Source of the DNA: Phoenix dactylifera
Lineage: Eukaryota > Streptophyta > Magnoliopsida > Arecales > Arecaceae
Direction of reading: 5' to 3'
NCBI RefSeq assembly: GCF_009389715.1
Contig: NW_024068262.1
Location: 124,001-188,000, forward strand
DNA length: 64,000 bases
The translations under genes and the position numbers were made by a program. Every line of letters starts with the position of its first letter. The stretch's first letter is position 1. Under the pieces are notes generated by a model. The model was not told the origin of the DNA. It saw nothing but the letters and a program-made list of their open reading frames with translations, and did no database searches. Shown piece after piece: positions 23,199-33,403 of this stretch.

Positions 23199-24312
23199 AG
23201 TTCTACGCAGAAACATGCAACAGAAAAAAAATGAAGAAATTAGGAAATGATACACGATCGTTATACCGAAGTAAATAAAGATAGGGCAAAGCTTTTATGG
23301 TGATGCCACAAGTAGTGCCCTGACATCAAAGAATGAGTACAAAAAAGAAAATGAGCTCCAAGCTACAAGAACAAAAACACCGAAAATCTTTGAATTTCGA
23401 AGGACTTTTCATGTCCTCTTTTGTTTTCATTTTCTTGGAGCAGCACATAACAGTGCATTGGAATCAATCAAACAAAAATAATCCGAGAAGGCAAGCAGAT
23501 CTGTTCTTGAAACGGGGATCTGTAGCTTGTCATTCCAGTGACAAGAGCTCAAACATTGGTAAGCAATTTGAGAGTGCACAATCTCTTGCATACACTGAAA
23601 CCTAGGGCATCTCACACAGAAATGAGTGGAGGGTATCAGGTGTTGAGATTTAGGGGCAGAGATTATGTTCTGGCATGCTGAGCTACTGCAAGATAACCAG
23701 CCAATTGTTTAGCTCGCTTGCTACTAATATAATACGCCAGGCGGTCGAACATAACCAGTGTCCGTAACCCTCGAAATCAAATCCTCTATTTGTAAAGATA
23801 AAAAAGATTTACAAAAATTAAAATGCTTCAATATGTTCGTGTGTCTAATCACCATCCAGGAATACAATTTCATCAAAGAAGAGCATCAATCAATCGGATA
23901 AGAACAATTGAATAGGGCATAAACCAAAGGTTATTCATAATGAGATCAGACTATCCACACAAACCAGGTCATTTCATTTTTTTCTAAAAAAGAGGAAACA
24001 AGAATTCGGCAACCATATCACATCCAAAATCCATAACAAGGGCGACACATAATTCATTTTAGAATATCTAGAATTCCAATAAGAAATTAACCATGAATCC
24101 TAACCAACCACACCAAATAATTAAGCTTGCTCGTGCAGCAAAAGGAAAGGGCAAGAAAAAGCCCTAAGATCTCCAAGGAGACACGCAATCAATCGAAAAC
24201 TTAGGGAGCGGAGACGCGAGATAACATCGAAATATTACGGCCACGCGATCGCGACGAGACATTGGACTCCCGAGAGGATTGATGAGAAGAGGGGGAAAGA
24301 TCGGGAGCTCAC

Positions 24313-24420
24313 CTTCTCGACTAGAACCAGAAGACGAGACCGAGAGAAGAAAGGGGGGGGGGGGTGCGGTGGGTCGTTTTAAAAGGCGATGCCCTTTTTA
24401 TTCCCAGATCGCGACCGACT
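24313..24420 (-). promoter_or_regulatory. Probable UBC12 5'UTR exon and core promoter
   Basis: On the minus strand a CT-rich leader ends in a strong donor, GAGAAG|GTGAGCTC (last exon base 24313). The first coding exon begins 1.1 kb downstream, shortly after a likely acceptor, so a 5'UTR intron is inferred. An AATAAAAAGG element opposite about 24396-24405 could serve as the TATA region. The exact start of transcription is not determinable. Confidence 0.5.
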
Positions 24421-25135
24421 TTTAGCAGAGAACCCACGTCAGTCGCATATAAATTCATAAGCGAACCCATCGATCTGCCGTCGGCTTTCCTTCGAGGGGG
24501 AAAGAGAGAGGGAGCGTCTTCCTCGTTCGCCTGCCGCACCTGCACGTCAGTGACGTGATGAGTCATGCTTCTCCCACAGAATTTGTATGCGGTCAAGCGG
24601 GACCTGAGATTTTATTCCTCTTCGCATTCGGACAAGAATAGGCCTCTCTTTCGTCAAATGACGGATGTATCCTCGAGCTCTACTACTCTGCAATGATTGG
24701 TCTTTATGCCTTCGAAATGACCAAACTGCCCTTATAAATCGACCGTGAATCCGGTGGACCTTCTTCTCTCTCACATCGGCGACGGCGACGGACCTGATCG
24801 ACATTTTCTTAGGAAGGCGGCGCGCTTCCGGCAATGCCAAGCTGTAATGCTCTAGCTCCTGTGGGCCCCACGCCGTTGCTACCCTCCGCGGGCGCTCGGA
24901 AGCCAGCGCCGCAACTCCCGGGCTCTCTTTCGCTCCGCTAGCTCCGTGCTCAAACGCCGATCAGTGACGCCGCCCGCTGTAGCGCCATTGGGATGATGAT
25001 GATGATGATGATGATTAGGAAGAGGGTTCTCAACAAGGGATTCGGCCACCGTCGAACTAACCAACCCTACCACCAGCATTAGGTCCTCTGGAAGGGGAAG
25101 CCTGGCGAGGTTGGAGGTGCAAGGCTAGAGCCTTC
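24421..25135. other. Intergenic upstream of UBC12
   Basis: GC-richer upstream region. It contains a (GAT)8 microsatellite at 24992-25015. A 66-codon minus-strand frame at 24879-25079, whose His run is that microsatellite, is not recognisable as any protein. Its upstream continuation would run into the inserted LTR element, so a disrupted gene cannot be excluded. Confidence 0.35.
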
Positions 25136-26345
25136 TGTTGGGGGGAAAAATAAACCATCCCACAGGTACAATTAAAGCACCCAAATCTAACAGCAAGCCT
25201 GAGCTCATCATGCAGGTCGAGCCGAGCTCAGAAGGCCGAGCCAAGCTCATCATGCGAGCCGAGCTCATCATGCAGGCCGAGTCGAGCTCAGAAGGCCGAG
25301 CAGAGCTCATCATGTAGGCCGAGCCGAGCTCATCATGCAGGCCGAGCTCAGAAGGCCGAGCAGAGCTCATCAAGCAGGCTGAGCTCCGAAGGCCGAGCCG
25401 AGCTCATCATGCAGGTCGAGCTCCGAAGGCCGAGCCGAGCTCATCATGCAGGCCGAGCTCCGAAGGCTGTCGAGCTCCGAAGGCCGAGCACAGCAGGCCG
25501 AGACCAGAAGGCTGCCGAGCTCAGAAGGCCGAGCACAGAAGGTCGAGCACAGCAGGCCGAGACCAGAAGGTTGCCGAGCACAGAAGGCTGCCGAGCTCCG
25601 AAGGCTGCCGAGCTCATGCAGGCCGAGACCAGAAGGCCGCTGAGCTCAGAAGGCCGAGCTCAGAAGGCTGCCGAGCACAGAAGGCCGAGACCAGAAGGCT
25701 GCCGAGCTCAGAAGGCCGAGCTCAAAAGGCTGCCGAGCACAAAAGGCCGAGCACAGCAGGCCGAGACCAGAAGGCTGCCGAGCTCAGAAGGCCGACCTCG
25801 TCGTCTATATGCCGCGGCCATGCCCTGCAGTAGCCTCACCGCACCATGCTTTACTTGTCGGCCACGCCATGACATATCAATCAGGAACCATATCCTGCTA
25901 CAACTGTCAACGCCTCACCATTCCCAAGAATGTACTGCACTGCGTGCCACAAGCAAGCTCTGGCTACGCGCCATCTCCTCCCATGATGGAAACGGGCCAT
26001 CCACGGCAACTCATTACTTCATAGCCCACGTCCAATCGTGACGGTAACCCATTAATTCGCCCAGTCACATCACAAGTAACCCTGCCACTCTTCCTATAAA
26101 AAGAGAGGCTTCTTCCTCCAAAAGGGAGCTTCGGACTTCGAAATACAGTCCATCTCCTTCTCCAAAATTAAGCCCCCCTCTGACTTAAGCATCGGAGGGC
26201 CGGCGCTGGAAACCCCGGCCACCTGCATTTTTGCAGGTCTCCCGGAGGACGCCGCCCGCCGACGGACCACCGCCATCTGCCGTTCCAGCACCGGAGCTCC
26301 TCCTCCTCAGCCGACGGCCACCCCCGGGTCCAAATTCCAGCAACA
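25136..26345 (+). repeat. 5' LTR of the small element
   Basis: 1210 bp. The U3 is dominated by a tandem array (about 25191-25800). It has a TATA box, CCTATAAAAAGAG, at about 26093-26105. The R-U5 end shares GACTTAAGCATCGGAGGG and GGTCCAAATTCCAGCAACA-type sequence with the minus-strand reading of the TAT element's LTR. Confidence 0.9.
25191..25800 (+). repeat. GCCGAGCTC/AGAAGGC tandem array in the 5' LTR
   Basis: Roughly 600 bp of short units of the types CCGAGCTCATCATGCAGG, CCGAGCTCAGAAGG and CCGAGCACAGCAGG in variable order. Several frames stay open across it on both strands because the units lack stops. This is not evidence of genes. Confidence 0.85.
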
Positions 26346-26822
26346 GTTGGCACTAGAGGAAGGGCATTCGACGACATTCGACGACACTTCGACGACATTC
26401 GACGCCATTCGACAACATTCGACGCCATTCGACGACACTTCGACGACATTCGACGCCATTCGACGACACTTCGACGCCATTCGACGACACTTCGACGCCA
26501 TTCGACAACATTCGACGACATTCGACGATATTCGACAACATTCGACGACACTTCGACGCCATTCGACGACATTCAATGTCATTCGACGCCTCCTACGACA
26601 ACACGCCCCGATCTGAGTGGGGGCACCCTTCTGAGTTGACCGCAAGCCAAAGAAGGCCGCTGAGTCGACCTGAAGCACTTCAACTCTAACTGCATGAAAG
26701 GTACATCCTGCTTGGCACGCACATCTCCTTATATATTTGGCTATATTACAGGATGATCGACGATTGGACTACTTCCTTCGCCCGAGCCAAAAAGCGGCTC
26801 GAACTCGGAAGTCGGGGGGTAG
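26346..26822 (+). repeat. Internal region of the small element with an 11-bp CATTCGACGAC array
   Basis: 477 bp between the LTRs. After the primer site comes an array (about 26367-26590) of 11-bp words: CATTCGACGAC, CATTCGACGCC and ACTTCGACGAC. About 230 bp of unique sequence and the polypurine tract (26802-26822) follow. Because 11 is not a multiple of 3, the array reads through all frames. It gives long open frames on both strands that are unlikely to be genes. Confidence 0.85.
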
Positions 26823-28084
26823 TGTTGGGAAAAAATAGACCACCCCACAAATACAATTAAAGCACCCAAATCTAACAGCAAGCCTGAGCTCATCATGCAG
26901 GTCGAGCCGAGCTCAGAAGGCCGAGCCGAGCTCATCATACGAGCCGAGCTCATCATGCAGGCCGAGCCGAGCTCAGAAGGCCGAGCCGAGCTCATCATGC
27001 AGGCCGAGTTCAGAAGGCCGAGCCGAGCTCATCATGCGAGCCGAGCTCATCATGCAGGCCGAGCCGAGCTCAGAAGGCCGAGCAGAGCTCATCATGCAGG
27101 CCGAGCTCAGAAGGCCGAGCCGAGCTCATCATGCAGGCCGAGCCGAGCTCATCATGCAGGCCGAGCTCAGAAGGCTGCCGAGCACAGAAGGCCGAGCACA
27201 GCAGGCCAATACCAGAAGGCTGCCGAGCTCAGAAGGTCGAGCTCAGAAGGCTGAGCACAGAAGGCCGAGCTCAGAAGGCCGAGCACAGCAGGCCGAGACC
27301 AGAAGGCCGCCGAGCTCAGAAGGCTGCCGAGCTCATGCAGACCGAGACCAGAAGGCCGCCGAGTTCAGAAGGCTACCGAGCACAGAAGGCCGAGCACAGC
27401 AGGCCGAGACCAGAAGGCTGCCGAGCTTAGAAGGTCGAGCTCAAAAGACTGCCGAGCACAGCAAGCCGAGACCAGAAGGCTGCCGAGCTCAAAAGGCCGA
27501 GCACAGAAGGCCGAGCTGACCTCAGAAGGCCGACCTCGTCGTCTATATGCTGCGGCCATGCCCTGCAGTAGCCTCACCGCACCATGCTTTACTTGCCGGC
27601 CACGTCATGACATATCAATCAGGAACCATATCCTGCTACGACTGTTAACGCCTCATCATTCTCAAGAATGTACTGCACTGCGCGCCACAAGCAAGCTCTG
27701 GCTACGCGCCATCTCCTCCCATGATGGAAACGGGCCATCCACGGCAACTCATTACTTCACACGCCCACGTCCAATCGTGACGGTAATCCATTATTTCGCC
27801 CAGTCACATCACAGGTAACCCTGCCACTCTTCCTATAAAAAGGGAGGCTTCTTCCTCCAAAAGGGGGCTTCGGACTTCGAAATACAGTCCCTCTCATTCT
27901 CCAAAATTAAGCCCCCCTCTGACTTAAGCATCGGAGGGCCGGCGCCGGAAACCCCGGCCACCGGCATTTTTGCAGGTCTTCCGGAGGACGCCGCCCGCCG
28001 ACGGACCACCGCCACCTGCCGTTCCAGCACCGGAGCTCCTTCTCCTCAGCCGACGGCCGCCTCCGGGTCCAAATTCCAGCAACA
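26823..28084 (+). repeat. 3' LTR of the small element
   Basis: 1262 bp, the same structure as the 5' LTR, with a differently arranged GCCGAGCTC array (about 26880-27530). The TATA box CCTATAAAAAGGG lies at about 27832-27844. The 52-bp length difference between the LTRs reflects the array. Confidence 0.9.
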
Positions 28085-28789
28085 CCTTTCATCGACATGG
28101 TGTTTAATTCCATCGCCAGTAGCGGCGTAGTGCCGGCTCTACATCAAATATTCTAATTATATGGGTTTCGAGGTGAGGGAGAAATTGTGCCACTATTCTA
28201 AAGACAGCCAATGAAATGATTGCAGCACGGTATGTGTGCTCGAGAGATCAGGCGAGAGCGCAGCTAATTAATGAGTAAGCGGAGTGCTCATAGAGTACTG
28301 CAAGGAGGGCAGGAAAGGATGTCCGAGAACATAACCATGAGCTTGATTCAGAGAATGGATATTTATTTCGCTCTCTCTACGGAAAACCGCGCGCCCAGCA
28401 AGAAAAGGATCAACATGGCCGCAGGCGTGGCACACAGAGACATGGTTACCGCCTCTGCCAGACAATCTGCCAAACAAGATATGGTGGTGGAGAATACCGA
28501 AATCTAGCGGATAGAGGGCAGCGGAGGTTCTTGCATACGTTGCTTGCGCATATGCCTTCGAAAACCATGCCTTTTTCCATGCAGTGGAATTTGACGCGAA
28601 GCAACGCGTGGAGATCATGGGCTGATGCCGAGTCTAAGATGGCATAATACTCATTTTGGTGACGTGTTGCCTTTGATACAACTTATCTGGCAGATGGACA
28701 CGAGGTGCCGCTTGCTCCTTTTGTGGGAGTTCGCCACCAGCCTAGATGTGCATTGCTGCTAGATGAATGTACCGTACGTGCCATTCGTG
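28085..28789. other. Intergenic, no gene recognised
   Basis: Open frames on both strands at 28268-28618 could not be matched to any family I know. The segment has no splice or codon pattern that would support a gene. Confidence 0.35.
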
Positions 28790-30750
28790 TGGGTTTTTTT
28801 TTTTTTTTTTGGGGGGGGGGGGGCTAAAAACGGCATTTCATATAGCTCAAATGGGGGGGGGGGGGCTAAAAACGGCATTTCATATAGCTCAAATGTGAGT
28901 ACAGCCTGTTGTCAGATCAAACGAAAGTAAAAAATACAGAGAAAGAGGTAAAACTGCCAATGACATCCAGATGAGCTCTCCGGAGTGGCGAGCTACAAAT
29001 GAGGCGACCCAGTCTGCTGCTCTGTTCGTTTCTCGAAACACATAAGCTGTCTGGAAGAAGGTAAACTCCCTGGTCTATCGACGTATCTCACCAATCAATA
29101 GGGGGTCATCCCCATATGTATCCACACCACAGATCCAGTCAACCACCGAGGAGGAATCCTCCTCAAGACACACCCTATCGGCTCCAAGAACACGCCTTGC
29201 ATAGGAGATACCCTTCCAGGTTGCTCGTAACTCCGCCCCGACAACGGTCGAACCTGGGGTGCGCCGGCCCCCAGCTGCAATCAGCCTGCCAAGATGGTCT
29301 TTGATCACAAACCCCACACCTCCCAAGTCTCCATCCACCGACATACCACCATCGAAATTCACTTTGAGATGACCGGAGGACGGGGGTACCTAAGAAAGAA
29401 GGGCAAACCTGGGCGCTATCAAAGCAGTATGGGTATCCCAGATGTCCCTAGTCATTCCAAGGAAAATCAGTGTGGTCACTATGGGAACCTCCATAGCATG
29501 GATCAAAGCTCTCTCCACCACTATTCTCGGGGATGACCTCCTACCCTCAAACAAATGGGCATTCCTGTCCAACCAAATGTGATAGGCCAAGTATGCTCTC
29601 ATAATCCCCCCCTCGACGGTGCTTGGGCTCCGCATAGAGTCCCTAATCTGATGTAGTAGATCCTCTGCTGACTCCCACCCCGGTGGAGGAGAAACAAGCA
29701 ACCACCTCCACACCTGCACCACCCTAGGGCATCATAAAAAAACATGGCTGATAGTTTCCTCAGTATCCAGACACAACTCGCAGCTCGAGGTAACCTGCAC
29801 ACCTTGTCTGGCTAATACACTCCTGGTAGGTAAGCAACCCCAGGTCACCTTCCATATGAAAAGTGCCACACGAGGGTAAATCCTCAGCCTCCAAATCCAT
29901 CTCCCATCAATCTGCCGAGTGGGCTCTCTCCTAATCAATGTCTAAACATCACTGGCTCGCATCCTTGATCGCTCTGTCGGCACCCAATACTAATCTGTTT
30001 GACTCCTCCCCAGCAAGGATAGGTAGGGCAAGTATCCTCTCCGCTAGCTGCTCACCAAAGGCATCCCTAACCAGCCCCTCACTCCACCTCCTTCCTCCAG
30101 GCACCAACAAATCACTGACTCGATATCCTGCTAATATGACCGTGACCATGGTCGGCAACCGACTGATTGGTATCTCGATCATCCAACTATCCTCGAGAAT
30201 ATCGATGGACCTCCTATCGCCAATGGCCCACTTGATCGCCGGAAGCACTAATGGAGCTCTGGCGCATATCTCCCTTCATATGGGTGCATGATGACGGCCT
30301 GCTCGAACTCCGGTCACTAGGGCACCGTACTTGGTCCTCAACAAGGAGCACAAATAATCAGGCTCCAGCAGAAATCTCGCCGCGTGTCGCGCCGCCAAGG
30401 CCTCCCTTCTCGACACCAGTGAAATCACCCCGATCCACCCTGCATGACCGGCTGACATACTACCTCCCATACCAACAAATGGATGCCACCTCTGCCGTTG
30501 CGCTTTCCCCAAATGAAGTTTCTAAAGAGCTGCTCAAGTGAGCGACGCCACTGGAAGGATGGCGTTGGAGAGTAGATAAATCGGGATAGAACTAAGTACC
30601 GACCATGCCAGCATGATCCTACCCATCATGGAAAGTGTGTGCATCTGCTATTCCTCTAGTCTATGTTTGATGCTGGTCTCGATGGAGGAACAATTCCTGT
30701 TGTGGAGGCGCTGACCTGGTAACGGGACCCCAAATATCTCAGTGGTTGTT
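28790..30750 (-). mobile_element. 5'-truncated L1-type LINE (ORF2 C-terminus), degenerate
   Basis: Minus-strand remnant with, in order: post-RT region (TLSMMGRIMLAWSVLSSIP, near 30630), the ISLVSRREALAARHAARF block (30512-30276), IDILEDSWM (30248-29949), the zinc-binding zf-RVT domain (RVALFIWKVTWGCLPTRSVL with CELC, 29938-29732) and an RNase H domain (MNFDGGMSVDGDLGGVGFV, 29362-29075). This is the C-terminal half of plant L1 ORF2. The 3' end is the poly(T) at 28795-28810 on the plus strand, which is the poly(A) tail. A frameshift near 29940 and stops such as TGA after SHVFL mark it as dead. Upstream RT domains are missing, as expected for 5' truncation. Confidence 0.85.
28811..28894. repeat. 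Exact 42-bp tandem duplication with G-runs
   Basis: Two identical 42-bp units (28811-28852 and 28853-28894), each a run of 13 G followed by CTAAAAACGGCATTTCATAT and more. They lie just inside the LINE 3' end. The identity of both unit and G-run length suggests very recent duplication or an assembly artefact. Confidence 0.8.
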
Positions 30751-33100
30751 TAAAACATGGCTTGATGCGATGTCTTCTTAAAAAAAAAAAAAAAGGGGAA
30801 ACGGAGGAAGCACATGCATGCACTCGTAATGATTGGGCATAGCATGTGCCTTAGAAGTAGTGTGTATACACTCATGCATCACATCACATGCATATAACTT
30901 TTAACAAAATAAACATACGTATTCACTTTGATTTTATTCTTGCCTCAAAATGAAGATAAAAAAACTTATCCAAGAAAACATACGCATGCAAATGAAATTG
31001 TAGAAGAAGAAAACATTAAATAAGATCATCCTTGGTCTCACATGCACCATGAATTCTCCCTAACGTTGATGGAATAACCACATGGACGGCCGCAATGGCA
31101 AGATCTGTCAAATGTTGGCTGATGATTTGCCTGCCTTATTTGGTTCCTTAATAGATCTAAATAAATTTGAATGAAATACATTACATTTTATTTTTATTTA
31201 GTTTGATTCAGCCAAATAATTTGTTGAATTTTTTTAAGTAATGTTTGGATATTTGAATAAAACTTTGATCGTGAAAACAAAAATAGTGCTCATTCACTTT
31301 CAAGTTTCAAATTTAAAAGCCATCTAGAGAAAAAGATTGAATAGTCTTATCCATTTTTTTAGAAAAGTAAAATTATTAAACATGTGTCACTCAAAGCTAT
31401 TTTCGTAGTCTTAGTTGAAATTGCTTTTGGAGGGCTAAAAGCACTTCTTGGGATGCTAATTTTTTTTCTTAGTTAGTTTTCTGGCATTTTGTAAAAATTT
31501 CAAAACAACCTTATAAATGCTCCAAAAAACTAAAAAAAAATTGCTAGAAAAAGCTTTAATATGGTGCTTTTAAGCAAAAGCTTTACTAAGCCATTTTACG
31601 AAGCCGCCCTTTTAGGCAAAAGCTCACATAAAAGACTAAAGTTCGAGTAAGAATAATTTCTCGATTAGATTATAAAAAATAATTATTATAATATAATAAA
31701 ATTATACAAATATTGTTATATTTATAATAAGCAAAATTTTATTATTTTTTATATTATTTGGATTAAAATATAAAAAGAAATAATTTATAGTTAATAATTT
31801 TTTAATAATTAAATAATTGAAAGTACTATATAATTTTTTTATTCTTTTTTGATATTAAAAAATACTTTTCCATATCTAAAAGAATAAAGTTTGAGGTAAC
31901 ACCCTAGAATGATGGAAGCATCGTTAACTAATAACCCTTTTGTTATATTGTATGGAACAAAAATCATATGGGGGCACCCAAAAAAATTAAGGCAAGCTTG
32001 CTATTTTGTTATATTTTTTTTCTATTGCCTATCTTAAAGAAGAAACTCAAAAGTCATGGATTTCTGTTACTAACAGAGTCATCAGTCTTGTAATTTTAAA
32101 AAGAAACCAACAAAAAAAAAAAAAACTCACATGGCATCCTCTTTCTTCCTTGCCTTCAAAATATATTTTTTACCAATACATACTATATGGCCAAGTAATA
32201 TATACTAAGCAATTTAGTTATTTAGCAAGCTAATACACATATTTAGATAAATCAATATATAGTTTCTAAAATACAGTATTCACTAGTATAGAACACACAA
32301 TTAGATAACTTAGTAAATTAATCATTTAGCAATCCAACACATATATCTAAGCAAATTGATACATCGTTTCTAGAATATCATATTCACGAGTACATACTAA
32401 ATGGCTAGTGATACATACTGTAAGCTTATTTAATACACACTCAGCAATGATCCAAAATACACCTCCAGATAAATCAATACACAGTTTTCAAAATATGTTT
32501 TTTACAAGTACATACTGTATGGTCAAGTGATACACACCAAGTAAATTAGGTATTTAGCAAGCTGATATATACCTTTAGATCGATCGAACATAGTTTTCGA
32601 AATATGGCGTTCGTCAGTACTGGTATACAGTTTTCTAGCTTTGTTTAATATAACAAAATATATTCTTATTATTCTTTACATTTCATAGACTTTTGAGTGC
32701 AAATATTTTTTTAAAAAAGAGAGTCTTGGAGGAGAAAAAAAGGACTCGGATGGAGAAAGAAGATCTCATGAATGAGATAGACGGTTTGATAAGGAAGAGG
32801 ATAGATGAAGGGAGCTTAGGAAGGTTTGACGAGGAAGAAAAAAAATGAGGATGATCTCTTTTGGCATATATAATTTTTTATTTTTTTAAAATAAAAAATT
32901 TGATGGATTCCGTTCGTAGGAGGAGTTTTGTTTCTATTTAATTTTTGAGTTTTTTTTTTCTTTAACATAGGTGCTCAGGACTCAGGAGACTTGGCAAAAT
33001 AGGATAGGGTGGTCACTCCTCGGAAGCGCCATCACTAGTTAGAATAACCTTTTATCAATTAAGAAAAATAGCATTCTCGCCGGTTCTCTGATCACAAGCA
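30751..33100. other. AT-rich intergenic region
   Basis: No gene was recognised. It includes the degenerate tandem repeat listed separately and long A/T-rich runs (about 31660-31860). Confidence 0.5.
32160..32640. repeat. Degenerate tandem repeat, about 112-bp period, roughly four copies
   Basis: The markers TTTAGCAAGCTAATACAC-like (about 32221, 32325, 32440 and 32553) and CATACTATATGGCCAAGTG-like (about 32180, 32285, 32395 and 32513) recur in fixed order every 104-115 bp. The copies have diverged substantially, so the array is old. It lies about 0.8-1.2 kb upstream of the B55 start codon. Confidence 0.75.
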
Positions 33101-33403
33101 TCCGTGGTTGGAGCGAGGCCATGGTTTGATGGTCCCCAGGTCGGCAATTGAAATTCTTTTTTTATCCCGAAAACAAGGACGTGGAAAAAATAATACGAGG
33201 AAGAGGGAGCGCTGGATAATTATCATTTTTTTTTTTCAAATTTCATTTACGAGAGAGATTTTATTTTTTGGCAGAGGAGAGAGAGTTTATTTGGAGGGAC
33301 TCGAAGAGAGGAAAAAAGAACCAAGGAACCGTTTCCACCCAACTCCACGAGGTAGTTCGATTCCAGAGAGAGAGGTGGGGCGCGGGGGGGAAGGGTTGGG
33401 TCG

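Larger units (their letters stand above)
25136..28084 (+). mobile_element. Small non-autonomous LTR retrotransposon (2.95 kb), relative of the TAT element
   Basis: Two LTRs (25136-26345 and 26823-28084) with TGTTG/CAACA ends flank only 477 bp of internal DNA. The flanking 5-mers are CCTTC (25131-25135) and CCTTT (28085-28089), a target duplication with one mismatch. The internal region starts with the primer site GTTGGCACTAGAGGAAGGGC and ends with the polypurine tract AACTCGGAAGTCGGGGGGTAG. It carries no gag or pol. The U5 ends, primer site and polypurine tract are almost the same as in the 12.8-kb TAT element, so this looks like a deletion derivative mobilised in trans by that family. It inserted about 0.7 kb upstream of the UBC12 transcription unit. 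Confidence 0.9.

Noticed and set aside
25409..26041. 210-codon plus-strand frame of Glu/Gly/Arg/Pro repeats
   Set aside because: It is a translation of the U3 tandem array of the small LTR element; the same array is open in other frames.
26168..26678. Val-Glu-Trp-Arg-Arg repeat proteins on the minus strand
   Set aside because: The 11-bp array gives the same words in all three frames; no start context or conservation.
25191..27530. CRISPR-like regular repeats
   Set aside because: Plant nuclear DNA; the units are contiguous or variable without unique spacers, and lie in LTRs.
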